DNA from: Rubrivivax albus
GTDB taxonomy: Bacteria; Pseudomonadota; Gammaproteobacteria; Burkholderiales; Burkholderiaceae_C
Assembly (NCBI RefSeq): GCF_004016515.1
Contig: NZ_SACT01000008.1
Location: 207,363-271,362 of the forward strand
Direction: 5' to 3'
Length of the DNA stretch: 64,000 bases
Positions 34,935 through 43,471 of the stretch are shown piece by piece. Below the pieces are notes generated by a model, which worked only from the letters and a program-made list of their open reading frames with translations, searched no databases and was not told the origin of the DNA. Both the position numbers and the translations under genes were made by a program. Within the stretch, counting starts at the first letter, position 1; every line of letters starts with the position of its first letter.

Positions 34935-35390
34935 ATGACCACCGTCATCACCTACGGCACCTTCGACCTCTTCCACATCGGCCACCTGCGGCTGCTGCAG
35001 CGCCTGCGCGGCCTGGGTGACCGGCTGGTCGTGGGTGTGTCCACCGACGAGTTCAACGCGATCAAGGGCAAGAAGACGGTCGTGCCCTACGCGCACCGCG
35101 CCGACATCGTCGCCGCCATCCGCGAGGTCGACGCCGTCTTCCCGGAGCAGCGATGGGAGCAGAAGCGCGACGACATCGTTCGCGAACGCGCCGACATCTT
35201 TGCCATGGGCGACGACTGGGTCGGGCGCTTCGACGACCTGTCGGACCTGTGCAAGGTGGTCTATCTGCCGCGCACACGCGACGTGTCCACCACCGAGATC
35301 CGGCAAATGGTCAATGCGCTGCACCTGGACCGCGTGGCCGAACTGCAACGTGCAGTGCAGCACCTGCAGGACCTGGTGGCGCGCCTGTGA
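34935..35390 (+). CDS. Cytidylyltransferase, TagD/glycerol-3-phosphate type
   Basis: A 151-residue nucleotidyltransferase with the HxGH signature GTFDLFHIGHLRLLQ near 8-22 and the C-terminal RTRDVSTTEIR near 112, matching the RTxGISTT motif of TagD. It should make CDP-glycerol or a similar CDP-alcohol from CTP. The length is close to TagD (about 130) with a short helical tail. Start ATG 34935. Together with the LicD-type gene upstream it suggests a phospho-polyol decoration of the polysaccharide. True substrate unknown. Confidence 0.88.
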   Translation: MTTVITYGTFDLFHIGHLRLLQRLRGLGDRLVVGVSTDEFNAIKGKKTVVPYAHRADIVAAIREVDAVFPEQRWEQKRDDIVRERADIFAMGDDWVGRFDDLSDLCKVVYLPRTRDVSTTEIRQMVNALHLDRVAELQRAVQHLQDLVARL

Positions 35391-36286
35391 CGGCCAGCGC
35401 GCCGCGCGTGCTCGTCTCCGGGAACTGCCTGACGGCGGGCCTGGCAGCCGCCCTGCTGCGCATGGGTGCAGCCAGCGAGACGCACGCTCTGCCGTTGACC
35501 GGCGAGACGCCCGACGCGCTGCGGGCCAAGCTCGACACGCTGGCGGCCAGCACCGACCTGTGGCTGCTCTCGCCCAACAACAAGGTCGGCCGCGCGGCGG
35601 CGCAGGCACACGGCAAGCGCGTGCAGTTGCTGCCGCTGATCCAGTTCGGTGCCTTCCAGCCCGACATCTGTTACGCCTGGCACCGCGGAACGCGCACGCT
35701 CACCTCACCGCACTACAACTCCGCCATCGTCGTCTGGGGCTGGCGCAACGGCCTGGACGCCGGCGCCACCGCGGCGCTGTTCCGCGCCGAGACCTTTGCC
35801 GCGCTGGGCTATTTCGACGCCTGGGCGCCTGGCCTCAAGGACCTTCAGCGCGCCTTCGCCGACGCCGGCCTGGCGCACCGGCTGGCCGACTGGTTCCTGG
35901 CAGTCAAGCGTGAAGGCTGCTTCATGCATTCCATCAACCACCCGCGCTTGGACGCCGTGGTGCACCTGGCGCGCGTGCTGGCCGAGGAGGCCGGGCTGCC
36001 GCTTCGGCGCGAGGTGCAGTCTGGCGAGATCCACGACGGGCTCAATGGCACGATCTGGCCGGTCTACCCTGAAATCGCCGAGCGCCTCGGCATCCATGGC
36101 GGCAGCTACGCCTGGAAGTACCTGACGCAGAACCGCTTCATCGACGGTGTCGAGGACTTCGTCGCCCAGGCCTTCGCCGGCTACTTGCGCCAGGGCCTCG
36201 GCCGTGAAGACCTGGAGATCACCTACCAGGATGCCTCGCCGATCGATCGAGCGCTGCGGCGCATCACCGCAATGGCCTGCCCATGA
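35387..36286 (+). CDS. WcbI-family capsule protein
   Basis: A 299-residue protein of the WcbI family, named from the Burkholderia capsule locus, where it has been proposed as an acetyltransferase. It has a GNC motif (VLVSGNCLTAGLAAAL near 10), PHYNSAIVVWGW, GCFMHSINHPRLDAV near 180, IWPVYPEIAERL near 223 and GGSYAWKYL. The GTG start at 35387 overlaps the cytidylyltransferase stop. It overlaps the GSCFA gene downstream by 4 bases. A second copy of the same pair is at 48356-51789, with the WcbI part fused to other domains. Confidence 0.87.
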   Translation: MTASAPRVLVSGNCLTAGLAAALLRMGAASETHALPLTGETPDALRAKLDTLAASTDLWLLSPNNKVGRAAAQAHGKRVQLLPLIQFGAFQPDICYAWHRGTRTLTSPHYNSAIVVWGWRNGLDAGATAALFRAETFAALGYFDAWAPGLKDLQRAFADAGLAHRLADWFLAVKREGCFMHSINHPRLDAVVHLARVLAEEAGLPLRREVQSGEIHDGLNGTIWPVYPEIAERLGIHGGSYAWKYLTQNRFIDGVEDFVAQAFAGYLRQGLGREDLEITYQDASPIDRALRRITAMACP

Positions 36287-37344
36287 GCAACCCCTACGCG
36301 CAAGCCAAGGACCGTCAGTTCTGGTCACGCGCCATGAGCTGGCCCGCGGCCGGCCAGGTCGACCCGGTGTCGCATGCGATGCGCATCGGCCTCGACGAGC
36401 CGGTGGCCACGCTGGGAAGCTGCTTCGCGCAGCACATCGCGCGCCATCTGGCAAACAGCGGTGGGCACTACCTGGTCACGGAAGCGGCTCCGCCTTCGAT
36501 GCCCGAGGCACAGGCGCGGGCGCGGCAGTACGGCGTCTTCAGCGCCCGCTTCGGCAACGTCTACACGGTACGCTAGGCAGTTCAGCTGTTCGACCGTGCC
36601 TTCGGCCGCTTCACGCCACAGGACGCGGCCTGGCAACGCACCGACGGCCGCTGGGTCGACCCTTTCCGTCCGCAGGTGGAGCCCGACGGTTTCGACACCC
36701 CGGCCGCCGTGACCGCGGCGCGCGACGAACACCTGGCCCACGTGCGCGCCATGTTCACGCAGGCCTGCTGGCTGGTGTTCACGCTCGGGCTCACCGAGGC
36801 CTGGCACAGCCTTGAGGACGGGGCCGTCTACCCCCTTGCACCAGGTGTTGCAGCGGGCGCCTTCGACCCACGGCGGCACGCCTTCATCAACTTCGGCGTC
36901 GACGAGGTTCGCGCCGACCTCGACGCCTTCATTTCCCGGCTGCGCAGCGTGAACCCGGCCTGCGGCGTGGTGCTCACCGTCTCGCCGGTGCCGCTGATCG
37001 CCACCTTCGAGGACCGCCAGGTCTGGACCGCCACCACCTACAGCAAGGCTGTGCTGCGCGTCGCCGCCGACGAGGCAGCGCAGCGCCACGAGCGGGTGCT
37101 GTACTTTCCCTCCTACGAGGTCATCACCTCGCCGGCAGCTCAGGGCCGCTACTGGGCCGACGACCTGCGACAGGTCACCGAGGCGGGCGTCGCGCACGTG
37201 ATGCGGCTGTTCACGGCGCACGTGCTCGGGGGTGCCGGCGCGTCGACTTCGGCACTGCCCGCGATGGCCACGGCGCAGACCCGCGACGTGGTCTGCGACG
37301 AGGAGACGATCGCGCACTCGCTGCGCGCGCTCGACCCGCGCTAA
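36283..37344 (+). pseudogene. GSCFA-domain gene broken by an in-frame amber codon
   Basis: Intact reading frame of 353 codons except for TAG at 36574-36576 (codon 98). Codons 1-97 include the family name motif in ATLGSCFAQHIARHL near 43. The reading resumes without frameshift to VVCDEETIAHSLRALDPR. The paralogue at 50713 has CAG (Gln) at exactly codon 98, so one C-to-T change explains the stop. Reinitiation could occur at ATG 36676. GSCFA proteins are SGNH-hydrolase relatives of unknown substrate. It overlaps the WcbI-like gene by 4 bases. Real mutation, sequencing error or suppression are all possible. Confidence 0.9.
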
Positions 37345-37350
37345 GGCTCC

Positions 37351-38106
37351 ATGGACCGCTACGAGAAGACCATCCTCTTTCACCTGCGTCACGGCCTGCA
37401 GGACTTCGCCGGCAAGGTGATCATCGACGTCGCGGGCCTGCCCACGCGGCTGAACACGCTGCTGCTGCAGGAAGGCGCCGCCGCGGTGCACGGCGTGAAC
37501 CTGACGCCGCTGGAGGCCCAGTACAAGGGGCCGGTACCCCAGGGCTACCACCACCACGTGGCCGACGCACGCGCACTGCCCGACTCGCTGCCGCTGGCCG
37601 ACGCCGTGATCGCCTGCAGCGCACTGGAGCACCTGCCCGACCTCACCGTCTGTCTGAAGGAGGCACTGCGCAAGCTCAGGCCCGGCGGGCTGATCGTGAT
37701 GCATGGCGGTCCCTTGTGGCCCTGCCGGCTCGGCCATCACATCTGGCTGATCCTGGACGGCAAGCGCTACTGCTTCGGTGGCCCCGGCGATCCGTTGCCA
37801 CCTTGGGGTCACCTGACCCACACCGAGGCGGAGATGCGCGATCACCTGACTGCGCAGGCTCTCCCTGGCACCCATGTCGACGCGATCCTGGATCAGGTCT
37901 ACCACGGCCAGGGCAAGAACCGGCGGTCCTACACCCAGATCCGCCAGGACTTCGAGGCCGTGGGCCAGTTCTTCGTCGGCATGACCACCTATCGCTGGGG
38001 CACACCCGACCGCCGCCTGTTCGCCCGGGCGCGCGATCGCGGCCATGACTTCAGCGACGAGGACTTCATGACCTGGGAACTGGTGGCCATCCTCAAGCGG
38101 TTCTGA
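37351..38106 (+). CDS. Class I SAM-dependent methyltransferase
   Basis: A 251-residue methyltransferase of the Methyltransf_11 type: KVIIDVAGLPTRLNTLLLQE (motif I, with Ala and Leu replacing part of the usual glycine run) near 22-41, DAVIACSALEHLPDL near 84-98 and LRKLRPGGLIVMHGGPLW near 106-123. C-terminal half is Asp/Arg-rich and may bind the glycan. It begins 6 bases after the GSCFA gene. Substrate unknown. Confidence 0.83.
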   Translation: MDRYEKTILFHLRHGLQDFAGKVIIDVAGLPTRLNTLLLQEGAAAVHGVNLTPLEAQYKGPVPQGYHHHVADARALPDSLPLADAVIACSALEHLPDLTVCLKEALRKLRPGGLIVMHGGPLWPCRLGHHIWLILDGKRYCFGGPGDPLPPWGHLTHTEAEMRDHLTAQALPGTHVDAILDQVYHGQGKNRRSYTQIRQDFEAVGQFFVGMTTYRWGTPDRRLFARARDRGHDFSDEDFMTWELVAILKRF

Positions 38107-38169
38107 GCATCGCCCGGCCGGCGGGGCACCGGCAAGATCGATTGGTCCAAACCACTTTGTGACAAACTC

Positions 38170-39942
38170 GTGACCGACACAGGTGCCAGCCTGGTCGGGC
38201 CCAAAGCACCGGCGGTTCGTGGCATCTGGCTAAACCAGAGCCCCATGCCGCCAGCTTCTGAAGCCGATTCCACGCCCACCGTCCGCCCCCTTGCCGGCAA
38301 GGTCAACGCGCCGCAGCCCGGCTATGGCATCCACGGCAATCTGCACCCCGACCACACCGGCACGCTGCTGACGCTGCGGCTGAACGGCGAGCCCGTGGCC
38401 TCCACCGGCGCCGGGCGGCCCGGCTACTGGGACAACCGCCACGCCGGCAGCGGCTTCCTGTTCAAGGTGCAGGCGCTGTTCGATCACCTGGGCGACGGCG
38501 ACATGCTCACCGTGACCGCCGGCGACACCCCTGTGCCCTGGGCCGACGGCAACCAGGTTCACGTGGTGGCCAACGGCCGCGCCAGCCGGGCCGGCGAACT
38601 GCTCGCCCGCATCGGCGAGGGCATGGCCTTCCAGAAGAACGGCCAACTCGGCCTGCGGCTGGACCGCAACGAGACCTTCTTCGCGCAGATCGACGCGCTG
38701 TTCGAGCGCATCCGGCGCGTGGTGCAGGGCGCCATCGGCGCCGAGGTCTTCGTGACCTATGGCGCGCTGCTGGGCTGCATCCGTGAAGGCGACTTCATCG
38801 CCAGCGACGACGACATCGACCTCGCCTACCTCTCGCGCCAGCGCACGCCCGAGGCGGTGCGCGCCGAGTTCGAGCGCGTGGCACGCGCGCTCATCGACGA
38901 CGGCCTGCACGTGAAGGTGGGCCAGTACGCCAACCTCATAAAGATCTCGGCCGACAAGGGCAGCCTGCCCATCGACCTCTTCTACGCCTGGGTGGACGGC
39001 GAGGGCCAGTTGGACATCTCCTACGGCTTCCATGGCCCGGCGATGGCGGTGGGCGACGACGGACTGGCGCTGGTGCCTGGGCGCATCGGGCGCTACACGC
39101 TGCCGATCCCGGCGCGCCACGACGAGATGCTGCTGCAGCTCTACGGGCCGGCCTGGCGCGTGCCCGACCAGGGCTTCTCGCACTTCGACAAGACGCGCCG
39201 CCTGTCCACCGCGCACGCGCTGGACGAGGCCGCGGTGCTGCGCCTGTACTGGGAGAGCTTCTACGCCCACCAGGGGCAGATGCGGCCGTCGACCTTCGCC
39301 GAGTTCGTGCTGCCGCGCCTGCAGCCACCGCCGGCGGGGCTGGCGGGCCGCGTGCTGGGGCGCCGGCCGGCGCCGGTGCGCGTCATCGAGTTCGGCTGCG
39401 GCAACGGCCGCGACACGCTGCACTTCGCCCGCCACGGGCACCCGGTGCTGGGCGTGGACGCGGCCCACGCAGCGGTGGACGCCGCCAGCCGCCACGCCCA
39501 CGCCGCCGGGCTGGACGCGGCGCGCTTCCAGGTGCTGGACCTGCGCGACGCCGCGGCACTGGACGCCCTGCTGGCCGCCGAGGCCGCGGCCGCCGGCGAT
39601 GCCGAGGTGCTGGTCTACTGCCGCTTCTTCCTGCACGCGATCCCGGAGGACCTGCAGCAGGGCCTGCTGGACGCCCTGTGCCGGCAGCTCACGCGCGGCT
39701 TCCGCTTCGCCGCCGAGTTCCGCACCGACCGCGACCAGGCGCTGAAGAAGAGCTTCGGCACCACCCACTACCGCCGCTTCATCGACGCCGACGCGCTGGT
39801 GGCGGCGCTGGAAACCGGCCGCGGTGCCCGGCGCGAGCACTTCGAGACCGGGTTCGGCCTGTCGGTCTACGCCGGCGAGGACCCGCACCTGTGCCGGATG
39901 CTGCTGCGCTTTCCCGCGCGGCCGGCCGCGTCACGCGGCTGA
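38170..39942 (+). CDS. LicD-like domain fused to SAM methyltransferase
   Basis: A 590-residue fusion. Residues about 45-125 look like a small beta domain (GYGIHGNLHPDHTGTLLTLR). Residues about 165-360 are LicD/fukutin-type (FVTYGALLGCIREGDFIASD then DDIDLAYL near 195-220). Residues about 400-585 are a class I methyltransferase (VIEFGCGNGRDTLHFARHG near 405-423). It might transfer a phosphorylated group and methylate it, as for methyl phosphate caps. The start is uncertain: GTG 38170, or ATG 38245 (MPPASEA). The 64 bases upstream are more AT-rich than the surroundings and could hold a promoter; none is clear. Confidence 0.82.
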   Translation: MTDTGASLVGPKAPAVRGIWLNQSPMPPASEADSTPTVRPLAGKVNAPQPGYGIHGNLHPDHTGTLLTLRLNGEPVASTGAGRPGYWDNRHAGSGFLFKVQALFDHLGDGDMLTVTAGDTPVPWADGNQVHVVANGRASRAGELLARIGEGMAFQKNGQLGLRLDRNETFFAQIDALFERIRRVVQGAIGAEVFVTYGALLGCIREGDFIASDDDIDLAYLSRQRTPEAVRAEFERVARALIDDGLHVKVGQYANLIKISADKGSLPIDLFYAWVDGEGQLDISYGFHGPAMAVGDDGLALVPGRIGRYTLPIPARHDEMLLQLYGPAWRVPDQGFSHFDKTRRLSTAHALDEAAVLRLYWESFYAHQGQMRPSTFAEFVLPRLQPPPAGLAGRVLGRRPAPVRVIEFGCGNGRDTLHFARHGHPVLGVDAAHAAVDAASRHAHAAGLDAARFQVLDLRDAAALDALLAAEAAAAGDAEVLVYCRFFLHAIPEDLQQGLLDALCRQLTRGFRFAAEFRTDRDQALKKSFGTTHYRRFIDADALVAALETGRGARREHFETGFGLSVYAGEDPHLCRMLLRFPARPAASRG

Positions 39943-39968
39943 CACGGAACGGCGGCACGCTGCGCGGC

Positions 39969-41597
39969 ATGCCGCCGCTGACCATCGACGCCCTGGCCGA
40001 GCAGTACACCGACGAGATCCAGCTCGCCCCGCCGCAGATCGAGATGATCGCCAACACGGTGCGCGGCCGCGCGCCGGGCTGCCGGCTGCTGGTGTTCGGC
40101 CTCGGCCGCGACGCCGGCATGTGGCAGCGGCTCAATGCCGACGGCTGCACGCTGTTCGTCGAGGACAACGAACACTGGGCCCGCCATGCGCTGCAGCGCC
40201 ATCCCGACCTGCAGGTGCTGCGCGTGTCCTACGCGGGCCGAACGGTGGCCAGCAGCCTGCCGCTGGACGCTGCGGTCCGCGAAAGCCTGGCGGCCTTCCC
40301 GCTGCCGCCGGAGCTGGAGCGCACCGACTGGGACGTGATCGTCGTCGACGCACCCTTCGGCTTCGACGCCGGCTGCCCCGGGCGCAGCTTGCCGCTGCAC
40401 TGGACACGCCAGCTGATGGGGCCGCACACCCATGTCTTCGTCGACGACTACGAGCGCCCCCTGGAGCGCACCTACACCGATGCGCTGATCGCGCCGCGCT
40501 GCGCGCACAGCCTGGTGGTACGGCGGCCGGGCCACGAGATGTTCTGGGGTCTGGGCCTGAACAGCGGCTTTGCCGGCTGGAGCGTGGTGGACGCCGGCGG
40601 ACGTGCGCAGCGCCTGCGCTGGCTGCTCAACACCACCCGGCTGCGCCTGCTGTGGTTCCACGACTCGGTGGAGGTGATCCCGCAGCTGGCCGCCTGCGGC
40701 CTGCTGGACGGGCGCACGCACGTGCTGTTCAGCTTCAGCTGGCACCGCGACGAGGCCGCGCTGCGCCACCTGCGGCGGCTGCTCTCCGGCGACGGCGTGG
40801 TGCAGCGCGCCGCGCAGCTGCACTTCCTGCTCAACAGCGCCGAGGAACTGGCAGCCTTCCGCACCCTGGTGCCGGGCTTCGACGCCATGCACTTCAACAA
40901 CGCCTCGCTGATCGACCCGCGGCGCTTCGTGCCGGCCACAGGTGCGCGGCGCTTCCAGGCCGTGCTCAACGCCAAGCCGCTGGCCTTCAAGCGCCACGAA
41001 CTCAGCGTGCAGGTGCCCGAGCGCCTGTTCGTCAGCTACGACGTGCAGGAGCGCGACGAGGGGGCCACCCGTCGCGTGGACCTGGACGCCCTGGGGGCGC
41101 GCGAGATCCGCCGCAACCTGAGCGCCGAGGGCGTGGCCGCGGCGCTGGGCGAGGCCGACGTCGGCCTGATGCTGTCGGCCGCCGAGGGCGCCTGCTACGC
41201 GTCACTGGAATACCTGCTGTGCGGCCTGCCGGTGGTCAGCACGCGCTCGCTGGGCGGACGCGACGACTTCTACGACCCCGCACACAGCCGCGTCGTCGAC
41301 GACGACCCGGCCGGCGTGCGCGACGCGGTGGCCGACCTGCGCGCGCGCCTGGCCCGAGGGGACATCACGCGCGAGGCGGTGCGCACCCGCGCGCTGGCGC
41401 GCCGGCGCGCCTTCCTGGATGCCCTGGCGGCTCGGCTGCAGAACGTGGTCGACGCCGCCGGGCTGCCGCTGCAAGCAGCGCGCTTGCTCGACGAGGCCAT
41501 CGCCGAAGGCAGCAAACTGCAGCAGCACCGGAACTTCTGGGTGGCGCAGCTGCGCCCGCCCGGACACGTCACGCCGCCGCCAGCCACTGACGCATGA
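39969..41597 (+). CDS. Polysaccharide-synthesis methyltransferase-like domain fused to glycosyltransferase
   Basis: A 542-residue protein, start ATG 39969. Residues about 1-200 resemble the IRX15/GXM (DUF579) Rossmann fold: LLVFGLGRDAGMWQRLNADG near 40 and WDVIVVDAPFGFDAG near 121-135. The rest resembles a GT-B enzyme, with HVLFSFSWHRDEA near 255 and a donor-site-like EGACYASLEYLLCGLPVVST near 408-427. The 3' end overlaps the convergent gene by 29 bases. It ends the long rightward run. Exact chemistry not deducible. Confidence 0.8.
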   Translation: MPPLTIDALAEQYTDEIQLAPPQIEMIANTVRGRAPGCRLLVFGLGRDAGMWQRLNADGCTLFVEDNEHWARHALQRHPDLQVLRVSYAGRTVASSLPLDAAVRESLAAFPLPPELERTDWDVIVVDAPFGFDAGCPGRSLPLHWTRQLMGPHTHVFVDDYERPLERTYTDALIAPRCAHSLVVRRPGHEMFWGLGLNSGFAGWSVVDAGGRAQRLRWLLNTTRLRLLWFHDSVEVIPQLAACGLLDGRTHVLFSFSWHRDEAALRHLRRLLSGDGVVQRAAQLHFLLNSAEELAAFRTLVPGFDAMHFNNASLIDPRRFVPATGARRFQAVLNAKPLAFKRHELSVQVPERLFVSYDVQERDEGATRRVDLDALGAREIRRNLSAEGVAAALGEADVGLMLSAAEGACYASLEYLLCGLPVVSTRSLGGRDDFYDPAHSRVVDDDPAGVRDAVADLRARLARGDITREAVRTRALARRRAFLDALAARLQNVVDAAGLPLQAARLLDEAIAEGSKLQQHRNFWVAQLRPPGHVTPPPATDA

Positions 41598-42315
41598 CGG
41601 TGGCGCCATAGTCGGCGTTCATGTGCCAGGCGTCGGCGGGGTCGGCCAGGGCCGACGGTGTGAATCCGGTCTGCAGCCAGTCCGGGTCGGGCAGGCTCAG
41701 CCAGCGCACCGATGGCGACCGCCGTGCCACGCGCTCCCGCAGGCATTGGTGCTGGACCGACCACGCCCAGGCGACCGCCGCGCCGGCCTCGGCGCCATAG
41801 CGGTGACGCAGCCAGCCGCCGTCCAGGTCGACCGCACGCGCCGACGGCAGCGGCACCGGCTGCACCGTCAGGCGTTCGCCCAGCACGGCCGCCAGGTCGA
41901 GCAACGCCCTCACCCCGTGCTGCGGGTGCAGGGCACGCTCCAGGGCCAGCCGCCAGACCGCCTGCGACACCCAGGCTGGCCCATGGTCCGCTGCCGGATC
42001 GGCCCACGCTGCCAGTGACAGCGCGACGAACGGGTGACGCACGAAGGCCGCACGGGCGGCCGGCGGACCCGCAGCGCTGAACAGGACCTGTTGGTAACCC
42101 GACAGATCCAGTCCATCGAACGGATCCGCGGGCCGGTGCAGGCACATCGACGGCTTCGCGGCCGGGTCCGCTGGCCACACCCGGGCGCCCTCGACACGCA
42201 AGGCCGGCCCGTATCCGCCAGGGATGGCGAACCAGTCGATCTCCAGGCCATCCGGTGCGCCGGCTGCCTTCAGCGCAGCGACGTGCGAATTGCCGATGAC
42301 CAGGCGTCTGATCAC
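41569..42315 (-). CDS. GNSH-motif protein, possible SGNH/WcbI-like esterase
   Basis: A 248-residue protein starting at GTG 42315 (VIRRLVIGNSHVAALKAAG), where the GNSH segment resembles block I of SGNH hydrolases and the GNC motif of WcbI proteins. The C-terminus carries DAWHMNADYGATVMRQWL, a possible Asp-His pair. The GTG overlaps the stop of the GSCFA gene upstream (GTGA). This mirrors the WcbI-GSCFA couples elsewhere in the window. It converges with the plus-strand fusion gene. Function unknown. Confidence 0.72.
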   Translation of the reverse strand: MIRRLVIGNSHVAALKAAGAPDGLEIDWFAIPGGYGPALRVEGARVWPADPAAKPSMCLHRPADPFDGLDLSGYQQVLFSAAGPPAARAAFVRHPFVALSLAAWADPAADHGPAWVSQAVWRLALERALHPQHGVRALLDLAAVLGERLTVQPVPLPSARAVDLDGGWLRHRYGAEAGAAVAWAWSVQHQCLRERVARRSPSVRWLSLPDPDWLQTGFTPSALADPADAWHMNADYGATVMRQWLAAA

Positions 42316-43382
42316 CGGGTCTTCGGCCTGAAGGCGTCCAGCAGAGCCTCGTCGCACTGCGCCTCCGCGTCCGCCGTGTCAGGGGCGGTGGCAGGCGCCA
42401 GGGTCGGAGCCGCGCGCGCTGGCGTCGGCGGCACATCACCCAGGCCCGCAAAGAAGTGGCGCATCACGTTCTCGACACCTTCGGCGGTCACGGTGCGCAG
42501 GTTGGTGTCGAAGAAGCGTGCCCGGGCGGGATGGCTGGCGATGACCTCGTAGGCCGGGAAGTAGTCGATGTCCGGGTGCGTGTCGGCCAACTCGGCGGCC
42601 ACGGCACGCAGCGTGGCCTTGGCCGCCGTGCTGGCCACCAGCACGTGCTGCCCCGAACACGTGGCCGTTAGCGGGACCGGCGACACGCTCAGCAGCAGGC
42701 GCAACGCCGGGTTGTGGCGTTTGAGCAGTTCCAGCGTGGCGAGCAGGTCCCCGGCGATCTCGGCATGCCGCCACTGCCGCCAGACGTGCCGTTCCGGGTC
42801 GAAGCTGCCGGCCACCACGCCGGGCGCCAGCGGCAGCACCACGCCGTCGCGCTGGTCCTGCCACCCCTCGACGAGGCCCAGCGTGAAGACGAGCCAGTGC
42901 GCATCACGCAGGGCGCGGGCCAGGGCCTTCTGCGTCGCGTGGCGCAGCACCAGGGCTTCGCGCTCCGAGGCAAAGCCGGCCGGCTCGATGCCGGGCCTGA
43001 ACGGGTCGTAGACCCGGTCGTCGCGCCACCACAGCGTCGGCGGCGATGCACGCTCGTCCAGCGCCCACTCGACCCACTGCCGCAGCTGCGCTGCGGTGTA
43101 GACATTGCCCACGCGGGCCGAGAACAGGCCATAGCCGTGGGCCTCGGCCTGGGCTTCGTCGAGGCCCCTGGGTGCCGGCTCGGCGTCCAGCCAGTGCCAG
43201 CCCTGGCCACGCAGTGCCCGGCCGATGCGCTGCGCGAAGCACGAACCCAGGGTGGCCACGGGATCGCTCGGCCGCAGCGGCCACCTGGCGCGCCAGAGCC
43301 CGCGCAAGCCGGGCAGACCGGGTTCGGCGACGGCCGTGCGCCAGAAGGCCTCGGCAGGCAGGCTGGAATAGGGATGGGGCAT
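42312..43382 (-). CDS. GSCFA-domain protein
   Basis: A 356-residue GSCFA family member, third in the window. Conserved parts are PSDPVATLGSCFAQRIGRAL near 37-56, FSARVGNVYTAAQLRQWV near 88-105, LVFTLGLVEGWQD, LLSVSPVPLTAT and YFPAYEVI. It has Gln where the 36283 copy has its amber stop. First gene of a leftward pair with the GNSH protein. The family is an SGNH-hydrolase relative frequently present in polysaccharide loci; substrate not known. Confidence 0.86.
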   Translation of the reverse strand: MPHPYSSLPAEAFWRTAVAEPGLPGLRGLWRARWPLRPSDPVATLGSCFAQRIGRALRGQGWHWLDAEPAPRGLDEAQAEAHGYGLFSARVGNVYTAAQLRQWVEWALDERASPPTLWWRDDRVYDPFRPGIEPAGFASEREALVLRHATQKALARALRDAHWLVFTLGLVEGWQDQRDGVVLPLAPGVVAGSFDPERHVWRQWRHAEIAGDLLATLELLKRHNPALRLLLSVSPVPLTATCSGQHVLVASTAAKATLRAVAAELADTHPDIDYFPAYEVIASHPARARFFDTNLRTVTAEGVENVMRHFFAGLGDVPPTPARAAPTLAPATAPDTADAEAQCDEALLDAFRPKTR

Positions 43383-43471
43383 CCGTGCGTGGCGCCGCGA
43401 GATGCCGGGCGCACGGTGGATTCTAGGTGCGGGCCGCTAAAATCTCGGGTTTGACCGTCGTCTGGCACCCC
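43383..43471. promoter_or_regulatory. Divergent promoter region between GSCFA gene and gmd
   Basis: 89 bases between divergent genes. TAAAAT at 43438-43443 (plus strand, 29 bases before the gmd ATG) and TAGAAT at 43420-43425 on the minus strand (about 38 bases before the GSCFA start) are candidate -10 boxes facing away from each other. Neither has a strong -35. The AT-rich island in very GC-rich DNA supports a promoter here. Confidence 0.45.

Noticed and set aside
36574..36576. Recoding of the amber codon (pyrrolysine or programmed readthrough)
   Set aside because: The paralogues carry Gln at this site and nothing nearby looks like a recoding element; a point mutation is simpler.
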